In this document: in pieces, positions 6,729 to 13,132 of the stretch
Position numbering within the stretch: position 1 is the stretch's first letter
Layout of the letters: each line of letters starts with the position of its first letter
Source of the DNA: Clostridiales bacterium
GTDB taxonomy: Bacteria; Bacillota; Clostridia; Oscillospirales; QAMX01
Direction: 5' to 3'
Length of the DNA: 16,884 bases
Assembly (NCBI GenBank): GCA_016303065.1
Contig: JAEDMJ010000040.1
Coordinates: 1-16,884 of the forward strand
Translations under genes and position numbers: made by a program
Notes under the pieces: model-generated
The model's database searches: none
Seen by the model: only the letters and a program-made list of their open reading frames with translations
What the model was told of the DNA's origin: nothing

Positions 6729-7593
6729 ACGCGGCAAAAACCATCGCCAGCGTCCCGGCGCACATCAGTCCGAGACCGATCCAGGCCTTTGCCGACACCT
6801 TTTCTTTCAGAAAAATCCGCGAAAACAGCACGGTGAGCAAGATGCTCATCTTGTCGATCGGAACGACGACGCTCAGCACTCCGTTCTGGACCGCGTAGTA
6901 ATAGCAGAGCCACGAAGCGCCCGTTGCGACGCCCGAAAGGACGATGAAAACCAGCTCGCGTTTGCTTATTCCCGGCAGCGCTCTGTGTTCGCCCTTTGCA
7001 AACACGATGCCCCAGGCCATGAACAGTACGACAACCGTGCGGATCGCAGTCGCAAGATTTGATTCGACGCCCGAAATTCCGATTTTGGCAAGCACGGACG
7101 TAAGCGCGGCAAAGATCGCGGAGAAAAAAGCGTATATCATCCACGCTCCGCCGGATTTTTCTTTCACTGCGGCCTTTTTTTCTATCATTAAATACGTACC
7201 GGCGGCGATGAGCGCCGTTCCGGCAAGCTTTGCCGCAAGAGCGTCCGTCTCTTTAAAAACGGTGATGGCCAGAAGCACGGTGATGACCGTGCTCGATTTG
7301 TCTATGGGCGCGACCTTGTTGACGTCCCCAAGGGAGATCGCCTTGAAATAGCATATCCAGGACGCTCCGGTCGAAAGCCCGGACAGTATGAGAAAGATCC
7401 ACGATCTCATGCCGATGGAGGAAACCGTACCGAAAGAGCCGACCGCAAGAACCGTTATGACCGAAAACACGAGAACGACGACCGTGCGGAGCGCAGTCAC
7501 AAGGTCGGAACCGGTTTTTCGTATCCCGCACTTTGCAAGAATCGATGTAAGACCGGCAAACACGGCGGAAAACACACAAGCAAAAATCCACAT
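6727..7593 (-). CDS. EamA/DMT transporter, tandem fusion of two BAT-type halves
   Basis: A 288-aa, ten-helix inner-membrane transporter of the drug/metabolite superfamily; substrate unknown. The two halves (1-137 and 151-288) are unusually alike: SDLVTALRTVVVL (29-41) against SNLATAIRTVVVL (178-190), and LSGLSTGASWICY (70-82) against LSGVATGASWLCY (219-231), followed in both by a PIDK motif (96-99 and 245-248). Each half resembles the single-domain five-helix BAT family, which normally works as a dimer. The start is an ATG with a GGGAGGG box 7 bases upstream. It is a single-gene unit with its own promoter and shares a terminator with ktrA. Confidence 0.88.
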   Translation of the reverse strand: MWIFACVFSAVFAGLTSILAKCGIRKTGSDLVTALRTVVVLVFSVITVLAVGSFGTVSSIGMRSWIFLILSGLSTGASWICYFKAISLGDVNKVAPIDKSSTVITVLLAITVFKETDALAAKLAGTALIAAGTYLMIEKKAAVKEKSGGAWMIYAFFSAIFAALTSVLAKIGISGVESNLATAIRTVVVLFMAWGIVFAKGEHRALPGISKRELVFIVLSGVATGASWLCYYYAVQNGVLSVVVPIDKMSILLTVLFSRIFLKEKVSAKAWIGLGLMCAGTLAMVFAA

Positions 7594-7652
7594 ATTCAGG
7601 CCCTCCCGACCGAACAGAAAAACAGAATATAATTTTTCCTCTGAGCAATATA

Positions 7653-7681
7653 ATTCTACACCATAAAAAAGCGGCTGTCCA
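7653..7681 (-). promoter_or_regulatory. sigma-A promoter for the DMT transporter gene
   Basis: On the minus strand TGGACA (7676-7681) and TAGAAT (7653-7658) are separated by 17 bases; each matches consensus at five of six positions. Transcription would begin near 7646, giving a leader of about 50 bases before the GGGAGGG ribosome binding site. It is back-to-back with the promoter at 7748-7776. Confidence 0.7.
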
Positions 7682-7747
7682 CTGTTCCAGGGGCCCCGAA
7701 ACGATTTTTATCCGGTTTTGCGATTTTTTTCCGGCGTCCGTTTTCAC

Positions 7748-7776
7748 TTGCACGGGTCGGACATCTGTGTTATAAT
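7748..7776 (+). promoter_or_regulatory. sigma-A promoter for the UroD-like gene
   Basis: TTGCAC (7748-7753), a 17-base spacer and a perfect TATAAT (7771-7776). The start would be near 7783. It precedes the AAAGGAG ribosome binding site (7793-7799) and supports the ATG at 7811 as the start codon. Confidence 0.78.
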
Positions 7777-7810
7777 CAACCAAAGAACAACAAAAGGAGT
7801 GTCTGCCACG

Positions 7811-9052
7811 ATGAAGGATCTTGAAATTCTCCGTGAGCTTGCCCGCCAATACTCTGAATTCGCCCTCGACGGAAGAAGCTCCGCCAGAAAAGAGCTGTAC
7901 CGCAGCCTCAACTCCCTGAAAACGGTGCGCCCTCCCGTGCTTGTATTCGAAGTTCCCTGGGGGGAGTATTCCGGAAATCCCGAGCTTGAACCCCGGTGCA
8001 TCTCCCCCGAATGCCGCGCGCTTGAAACGAATCTGCGCCGCGCGATTTTCCAGTTCAGGCATTTTGAAGGCGATTTTGCCGTCCACGATTATTACCGCTG
8101 CCCCGTTGCCGTTTCAAACAGCGGAAACGGTCTTGTCTGTGAAGAGGACACTGCCTCGGCATCTACCGGAACCGACATCTCCGCCCACCGCTATCACGAC
8201 ATAATCCCCGACCCCGAAACTTTTCTTTCAAAAATCCGGACCCCGGTCGTAACTCACGACCTCGCGGAAACCGAGCGCCGTCTCTGCTTTGCCGACGACG
8301 TCTTCTCCGGCATTTTGCCCGTCAAAAAAGCCGGAGTCGGGCTCTATCTCGCGTCCTGGGATCAGATACCGCGCTTCCACGGCGTTGAAAACTGCCTCAT
8401 GGATCTCTACGACGATCCCGAGTACGCCCATCTCATGATCTCCCGCTTTACCGACAACCACATCGCCGTGATGCGCCAATACGAAGAGCTCAACGTGCTC
8501 GACACCGACCCGCTCTATCTCCACTGCACGCCTGCCGCAACGCACGAGCTCCCTGTTTTGGACATGGACCGGGACAGGATCACGCTTAAAAACGTGTGGG
8601 CCCGCGGAATGGCCCAGATCTTCGCCGTCGTGTCTCCGGAAATGCACGAAGAGTTCGATCTCCAGTACACCCAGAAGCTCTTCGATCTCTGCGGACTCTC
8701 CTATTACGGCTGCTGCGAACCCCTCCACGCAAAAATAGACAAGCTGCGCCGCTTCAAAAACCTCCGCCGCATTTCGATCACTGCCTGGGCAGACGTTGAC
8801 GCCGCAGCGGAGCGCATCGGCGGAGACTACGTGCTCTCCTACAAGCCCAACCCCGCTTTTGTCGCCCAGAGCAGCTTCGACCCCGAACCCGTCCGCGCCG
8901 AGATCAGCCATGTCCTCGCGGCCTGTTCCAAAAACGGCACCCCCTGCGAGTTCGTTCTCAAGGACATAAGCACGACTTCCGGAAATTATGAAAATCTCAC
9001 CCAATGGGTCGCCACGGCAAACAGCGTAATCGACGGGTTCTTTCCCCGCTGA
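7811..9052 (+). CDS. UroD/MtaA-superfamily protein, possible corrinoid methyltransferase
   Basis: A 413-aa protein resembling the uroporphyrinogen decarboxylase-like superfamily, specifically the branch near corrinoid-dependent methyltransferases (MtaA/MtbA-like) rather than true HemE. The C-terminal half holds the recognisable pattern YYGCCEPLH (298-306), RRISITAWAD (319-328) and SYKPNPA (343-349). His238-Cys239 and Cys301/Cys302 are candidate zinc ligands, as in the thiol-activating methyltransferases, but the spacing is not the classic H-x-C, so this is inference. I start at the ATG at 7811 because the longer frame from 7718 would begin upstream of the promoter at 7748-7776, and an AAAGGAG box precedes 7811. 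No corrinoid protein or methyl donor gene is beside it, so it appears to act alone or with genes elsewhere. Substrate unknown. Confidence 0.78.
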   Translation: MKDLEILRELARQYSEFALDGRSSARKELYRSLNSLKTVRPPVLVFEVPWGEYSGNPELEPRCISPECRALETNLRRAIFQFRHFEGDFAVHDYYRCPVAVSNSGNGLVCEEDTASASTGTDISAHRYHDIIPDPETFLSKIRTPVVTHDLAETERRLCFADDVFSGILPVKKAGVGLYLASWDQIPRFHGVENCLMDLYDDPEYAHLMISRFTDNHIAVMRQYEELNVLDTDPLYLHCTPAATHELPVLDMDRDRITLKNVWARGMAQIFAVVSPEMHEEFDLQYTQKLFDLCGLSYYGCCEPLHAKIDKLRRFKNLRRISITAWADVDAAAERIGGDYVLSYKPNPAFVAQSSFDPEPVRAEISHVLAACSKNGTPCEFVLKDISTTSGNYENLTQWVATANSVIDGFFPR

Positions 9053-9082
9053 CCCCTCCCGTTTTTCCCGATTTTTCAAAAA

Positions 9083-9127
9083 CGTCCTCAGAAGCACTTC
9101 ATTTTGCCTCTGAGGACGCTTTGTTTT
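9083..9127. terminator. bidirectional terminator between the UroD-like gene and the LysR gene
   Basis: The arms CGTCCTCAGA (9083-9092) and TCTGAGGACG (9109-9118) are perfectly complementary, followed by CTTTGTTTT on the plus strand. On the minus strand the stem is followed by TTTTTGAAAAAT. It lies between two convergent genes and can end both transcripts. Confidence 0.82.
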
Positions 9128-10026
9128 CATGCCTCGGCTTTGCCGAACTCCCGCTCCTTGATGTATTCGATCAGCACCTCAAGGCTTTTGGATATCCACT
9201 TGTTTTTGTGGTGGATGAGCTGCTTCCAGATGTCTGTTTCAAAGTCGGGAACGTCAAGGTAAGCGAGCTTTCCCTGACGGACTTTTCCGTGCGTCACAAA
9301 ATCGGGAAGATAGGATATTCCGATTCCCGCCTCGAGTACGGACGTTATGATGTCAGTCCTTCCGATCTCAAGTACGGGTTCAATCTCAAGCGAAAGCTTT
9401 GCCAGAGCGTCGTCGAAGACGCGCCGGTAGCCCATTCCCTTCTCCGTGAGAATAAACGGCTGTCCGGCGACGTCCCTTACCGAAAGCTGCTTTGCGCACG
9501 CGCATTCGGAAGAAGCCCCCGTCACAAAGTGCATCGGTATCCTTTCCTCCTTTGCGATCACATAGTCGTTGCGGTAGATATGACTGTCCAGCGACAGCAC
9601 CAGGTCCGCCTCGTTGTGATCGAGCATTCTGAACATATCGACCGTATCCGCCGTTGTGAATTTCAGGGAGATTCCGGGATAGCTGCGATAAAAATCGGTA
9701 TAGTCCCGCGTCATCATGTCCTCGCACAAAGAGTCGGGGGCGACGACGTGCAAAAGTCCCCGCGCTTCGCTCTCTCCGCTGACGCTCCGGTGGAATTCCT
9801 CCGACATGCGCCTGACCTGTTTTGCATATATCAAAAGCTCCCGTCCCCGGTCCGTCAGCGATATCGTATGGTTTATCCTTTCAAAAAGCAGACAGCCAAG
9901 CTCTTCCTCAAGCTGTCGTATCTGGAAGGATATCGTCGACTGGGAGTAATCCAGCGCCCTTGCCGCTTTCGTAAAACTGTTCAGCTCCGCAACGCTGACA
10001 AATGTTATAAGGTTTCGTATCTCCAC
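9127..10026 (-). CDS. LysR-family transcriptional regulator
   Basis: A 299-aa LysR-type regulator with an N-terminal winged helix-turn-helix (residues 3-62; recognition region SFTKAARALDYSQSTISFQI at 17-36) and a C-terminal ligand-binding domain (about 90-295). The start is GTG at 10026, supported by a GGAGG box 6 bases upstream; no ATG fits the family start better. It is divergent from the ABC importer genes and shares a 156-base intergenic region holding an LTTR-type operator, so it most likely activates the importer in response to the transported compound or a product of it and represses its own gene. The inducer is unknown. Confidence 0.93.
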   Translation of the reverse strand: MEIRNLITFVSVAELNSFTKAARALDYSQSTISFQIRQLEEELGCLLFERINHTISLTDRGRELLIYAKQVRRMSEEFHRSVSGESEARGLLHVVAPDSLCEDMMTRDYTDFYRSYPGISLKFTTADTVDMFRMLDHNEADLVLSLDSHIYRNDYVIAKEERIPMHFVTGASSECACAKQLSVRDVAGQPFILTEKGMGYRRVFDDALAKLSLEIEPVLEIGRTDIITSVLEAGIGISYLPDFVTHGKVRQGKLAYLDVPDFETDIWKQLIHHKNKWISKSLEVLIEYIKEREFGKAEA

Positions 10027-10057
10027 GCTTATCCTCCGCCGTTCCGGCTCAGCTGTT

Positions 10058-10087
10058 CATCTAAATTTTAGATGACCGATATCTAAA
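10058..10087. promoter_or_regulatory. LysR-type operator: palindrome plus a repeated half-site
   Basis: CATCTAAATTTTAGATG (10058-10074) is a perfect palindrome with 8-bp arms around one central base and contains the LysR T-N11-A signature (T10060, A10072). The half-site ATCTAAA recurs at 10081-10087, just upstream of the importer -35 box. With the start expected near 10131, the palindrome centres about 65 bases upstream and the half-site about 47, the usual positions of the LTTR recognition and activation sites. Confidence 0.82.
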
Positions 10088-10108
10088 GTTCCATTTTGAC
10101 TAATTCAA
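10080..10108 (-). promoter_or_regulatory. probable promoter of the LysR gene
   Basis: On the minus strand TTGAAT (10103-10108), a 17-base spacer and TAGATA (10080-10085). The -10 box is weak (four of six) and overlaps the repeated half-site ATCTAAA, while the palindrome lies just downstream at the expected start. This arrangement predicts autorepression. Confidence 0.45.
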
Positions 10109-10124
10109 TTCAGTATTATATACT
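10096..10124 (+). promoter_or_regulatory. sigma-A promoter for the ABC importer operon
   Basis: TTGACT (10096-10101), a 17-base spacer and TATACT (10119-10124). The start would be near 10131, giving a leader of about 50 bases before the ATG at 10183. I saw no T-box or riboswitch fold in this short leader. Confidence 0.75.
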
Positions 10125-10182
10125 ATATTGCATAAAATGGCAACAACAAATATAAAGCCAGAAAAAAAAGGGAGAAAAAGAA

Positions 10183-11148
10183 ATGAAAAGCCTCAAAAAA
10201 ATCATATCTTTAGCGCTTGCCGTCGCGATGATGGCCGCTGTCGTACTCGCCGTTTCCGGATGTTCGCAAAAGACCTACACCATCGGCATCTGCCAGCTCA
10301 CAACGCACGACGCACTCGACGCCGCAACCGAAGGCTTTAAGCAGGCGCTTATTGACGAACTCGGCGAAGAGAACGTCACTTTTGACTTCCAGAACGCCGC
10401 CGGCGACTCCCCCACCTGCGTCACCATTGCCAACAGCTTTGTTTCCAAGAACGTCGACCTTATAATGGCCAACGCCACCGCATCGCTCCAGGCCGCCGCC
10501 TCCGCGACGACGACCATACCGATCCTCGGCACCTCCATTACCGAATACAGCGTCGCGCTCAACCTTGAAAACTTTGACGGCGTCGTCGGCGAAAACATTT
10601 CCGGCACTTCCGACCTTGCTCCCCTCACCGAACAGGCCCAGATGGTCATCGACCTCTTCCCCGAAGCCAAGACCGTCGGTCTTCTCTACTGCTCCGCAGA
10701 GCCCAACTCCGCATACCAGGTTAAGGTTGTCAGAGAATACCTCGAAAACAAAAACATCACCTGCGTCGACTACTCCTTCGCCGACTCCAACGATGTCGCC
10801 GTCGTCACCGAGAAGGCCGCATCCTCCAGCGACGTCATCTATATCCCGACCGACAACACTGCCGCCGCCTGCACCGAGATCATCAACAATATCTGCCTGC
10901 CCAAGAAGGTTCCCGTCTTCGCCGGCGAAGCCGGAATCTGCGCCGGCTGCGGTGCTTTCACCCTTTCCATCAGCTACTACGAAATCGGCTATAAGACCGG
11001 TCTGATGGCTGCCGACATTCTCACCGGCAAGGCTGACATCTCTGAAATGGCCATTGAATACGATCCGAACCCCGTCAAGAAATACAACGCCGACATCTGC
11101 CAAACTCTCGGTCTTACGGTTCCCGAAGGCTATGTCGCAATAGACTGA
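10183..11148 (+). CDS. ABC importer substrate-binding lipoprotein (TrpX-like)
   Basis: An exported, lipid-anchored binding protein of the ABC_sub_bind family (PF04392), which includes TrpX of streptococci. A signal peptide ends at the lipobox AVSGC, with Cys27 the lipidated residue. Family blocks are QLTTHDALDAATEGF (38-52), the LYCSAEPNSAYQ segment (168-179) and ISYYEIGYKTG (263-273). The mature part contains an unusual number of cysteines (37, 79, 170, 194, 230, 238, 253, 256, 306), including a CAGC pair at 253-256. A GGGAG box lies 8 bases before the ATG. Permease and ATPase genes follow at once, so this is a complete importer. The ligand could be an aromatic amino acid or another small molecule; sequence alone does not decide. 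Confidence 0.9.
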   Translation: MKSLKKIISLALAVAMMAAVVLAVSGCSQKTYTIGICQLTTHDALDAATEGFKQALIDELGEENVTFDFQNAAGDSPTCVTIANSFVSKNVDLIMANATASLQAAASATTTIPILGTSITEYSVALNLENFDGVVGENISGTSDLAPLTEQAQMVIDLFPEAKTVGLLYCSAEPNSAYQVKVVREYLENKNITCVDYSFADSNDVAVVTEKAASSSDVIYIPTDNTAAACTEIINNICLPKKVPVFAGEAGICAGCGAFTLSISYYEIGYKTGLMAADILTGKADISEMAIEYDPNPVKKYNADICQTLGLTVPEGYVAID

Positions 11149-11170
11149 TTAAATCGGAGAAAATCAGAAA

Positions 11171-12064
11171 ATGGGTCTTTTAAACGCGCTGCCGGGCGCC
11201 GTTGCTCAGGGCATTATCTGGGGAATCATGGCAATCGGCGTATACATAACATATAAACTCCTCGATATTGCCGACCTCACCGTCGACGGGTCCATCTGCA
11301 CCGGCGCGTGCGTTTGCACGATGCTTGTGATCTCCGGGGTCAATATCTGGATTGCCATGCTCGCCGCGCTTATTGCCGGTATGCTGACAGGTCTTCTGAC
11401 GGGTGTGTTCCACACCTTCATGGGCATTCCCGCCATTCTCTCCGGAATTCTCACCCAGCTGATCCTCTGGTCCGTGAACCTGAAGATACTCGGGAGCAAA
11501 GCAAACCAGGGCCTCAGCGCCCGCACCTTTGACGTCGTCATCACCCAGCTCGAGCGCTGGCGCGCAATCATAGTGCTTCTGCTGTTTACGGGCGTTATAA
11601 TCGCGCTTCTTTACTGGTTCTTCGGAACCGAGCTCGGCTGTTCGATCCGCGCCACGGGCTGCAACCTGAACATGAGCCATGCACAGGGCATCAACACCAA
11701 TCTCAACAAGATTCTCGGTCTTGTCATCTCCAACGGCATCGTCGCTCTCTCCGGCGCGCTTTTGTGCCAGTATCAGGGATTTGCCGACATCAACATGGGC
11801 CGCGGCGCGATCGTCATCGGACTTGCCGCAGTCATTATCGGAGAAGCAATATTCGGGAAGATTTCCCAGAACTTCGCGGTCCGGCTCGCCGGAGTCATCG
11901 GAGGCGGCATAATCTACTATGTCGTTTACCAGACCGTCATCTGGATCGGACTCGACACGGATCTTCTCAAGATGCTCTCCGCGCTTGTCGTCGCAATTTT
12001 CCTTGCCGTTCCCTACTGGAAAAGGAAGCTGTTCTCCGGAACGCGGAAAAAGGGAGGTAAATAA
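11171..12064 (+). CDS. ABC importer permease (TrpY-like, LivH family)
   Basis: A 297-aa inner-membrane permease of the branched-chain-type family (PF02653), with about eight hydrophobic segments. The family signature DIADLTVDGS (32-41) is clear, and the region ATGCNLNMSHAQGINTN near 161-177 fits the loop that contacts the ATPase. It forms a homodimeric channel with the ATPase encoded next. It follows the binding-protein gene after 22 bases, with a GGAG box in the gap, and its own last codons contain the GGGAGG ribosome binding site of the ATPase gene. Confidence 0.92.
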   Translation: MGLLNALPGAVAQGIIWGIMAIGVYITYKLLDIADLTVDGSICTGACVCTMLVISGVNIWIAMLAALIAGMLTGLLTGVFHTFMGIPAILSGILTQLILWSVNLKILGSKANQGLSARTFDVVITQLERWRAIIVLLLFTGVIIALLYWFFGTELGCSIRATGCNLNMSHAQGINTNLNKILGLVISNGIVALSGALLCQYQGFADINMGRGAIVIGLAAVIIGEAIFGKISQNFAVRLAGVIGGGIIYYVVYQTVIWIGLDTDLLKMLSALVVAIFLAVPYWKRKLFSGTRKKGGK

Positions 12065-12067
12065 ACC

Positions 12068-12862
12068 ATGCTTCAGCTTGAAAACCTCTCTAAAACATTC
12101 AATCCCGGCACAGTAAACGCAAAACTTGCCCTCGACAACATTTCCCTCACCCTTAACGACGGCGATTTCGTCACCGTTATCGGCGGAAACGGAGCCGGAA
12201 AGAGCACAATGCTCAACGCGATTGCCGGGGTTTGGAGACCGGACTCCGGCCGTGTAATCATCGACGGAGTCGACGTGACCGGGCTTCCCGAGTACAAGCG
12301 GGCAAAATTCCTCGGCCGTGTCTTCCAGGATCCGATGATGGGCACGGCGGCGAATATGTGGCTTGAAGAAAACCTCGCCATTGCAAACCGACGCGGAAAA
12401 AAACGGACTCTCCGCTGGGCCATAACCTCAAAGGAGAGGAACGAATACCGCGAAATGCTCAAAGAACTCGATCTCGGCCTTGAAACAAGACTGACCACAA
12501 GGGTCGGTCTGCTCTCCGGCGGCCAGCGCCAGGCCGTGACGCTGCTCATGGCGACCATGAACAAGCCGAAGCTTCTGCTTATCGACGAACACACAGCCGC
12601 GCTTGACCCCAAAACCTCGGAAAAGGTTCTCAGCCTGACCGACAAATTCATCAACGAAGAGAAGCTCACCGCCCTCATGATCACGCACAACATGAAGGAC
12701 GCCATCGTTCACGGAAACCGCCTCATTATGATGAACGCAGGACGCATCATCTTCGACGTAAGCGGCGAAGAAAAGAAAAAGCTGACCGTCGAGGCACTGC
12801 TTGAACAGTTCTCAAAAGCCAGCGGCCAGGAATTTGCAAACGACCGCGCCCTGCTCGGATAA
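12068..12862 (+). CDS. ABC importer ATP-binding protein (TrpZ-like)
   Basis: A 264-aa ABC ATPase that powers the importer from the cytoplasmic face. All catalytic motifs are intact: Walker A GGNGAGKST (39-47), Q-loop Gln87 in FQDP, signature LSGGQ (149-153), Walker B LLLIDEH (169-175) with catalytic Glu174, and switch His207 in MITHNM. It starts 3 bases after the permease stop and uses the GGGAGG box within the permease end, so the two are probably translationally coupled. It is the last gene of the unit, which terminates at 12967-13003. Confidence 0.94.
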   Translation: MLQLENLSKTFNPGTVNAKLALDNISLTLNDGDFVTVIGGNGAGKSTMLNAIAGVWRPDSGRVIIDGVDVTGLPEYKRAKFLGRVFQDPMMGTAANMWLEENLAIANRRGKKRTLRWAITSKERNEYREMLKELDLGLETRLTTRVGLLSGGQRQAVTLLMATMNKPKLLLIDEHTAALDPKTSEKVLSLTDKFINEEKLTALMITHNMKDAIVHGNRLIMMNAGRIIFDVSGEEKKKLTVEALLEQFSKASGQEFANDRALLG

Positions 12863-12966
12863 CCCCGTAAAAGCCCCGGACAAAGCCGTCAGCGTTCTTT
12901 TTCAAATTCACCGGCAAACTTCCTCCCCGCTTTCTCCGGAGGCCTTCTGAATCAGGATTTACCGGC

Positions 12967-13003
12967 AAACAGACATCACTTTTAAGTGATGTCTGTTTTT
13001 TTT
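12967..13003 (+). terminator. terminator of the ABC importer operon
   Basis: The perfectly complementary arms AAACAGACATCACTT (12967-12981) and AAGTGATGTCTGTTT (12984-12998) are followed by more Ts to 13003. It lies about 100 bases after the ATPase stop. The bases between (12863-12966) hold no gene that I can see; ACCGGCAAAC occurs there twice (12910-12919 and 12961-12970), probably by chance. Confidence 0.92.
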
Positions 13004-13047
13004 GATGCCCCGCAAGCCGCCTGCCCCATGCCGGAGTTTTTGATTGC

Positions 13048-13105
13048 AAAAAAAAACGCAGGGGAGGCTCTTTTGGAAAGAACCTCCCCTGCGCAGACTT
13101 TTTTT
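13048..13105. terminator. terminator of the isomerase/YjbQ/lipoprotein unit
   Basis: The arms CGCAGGGGAGG (13057-13067) and CCTCCCCTGCG (13083-13093) pair perfectly. Read on the minus strand the stem is followed by nine Ts (13048-13056), the right place and orientation to end the lipoprotein transcript. Seven Ts at 13099-13105 make it usable from the other side as a backup for the importer operon. Confidence 0.88.
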
Positions 13106-13132
13106 ATCGGGGCTAAAGGGCCGGAGCTTTTT

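Noticed and set aside
8228..9130. Minus-strand open frame (300 codons) opposite the UroD-like gene
   Set aside because: It would cross the terminator at 9083-9127 and has no start signals or family motifs.
10131..10182. T-box or tryptophan riboswitch before the TrpX-like gene
   Set aside because: The leader is only about 50 bases, with no T-box sequence or terminator hairpin; control by the adjacent LysR gene explains the region.
10210..11103. Long minus-strand open frame (297 codons) opposite the binding protein
   Set aside because: Its translation is Gly/Val/Asp-rich low complexity, typical of antisense to GC-rich codons. The plus strand carries a proper lipoprotein.
12910..12970. Repeated ACCGGCAAAC as a possible attachment site or small RNA
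   Set aside because: It is only 10 bases, with no flanking mobile genes and no promoter seen; probably chance.
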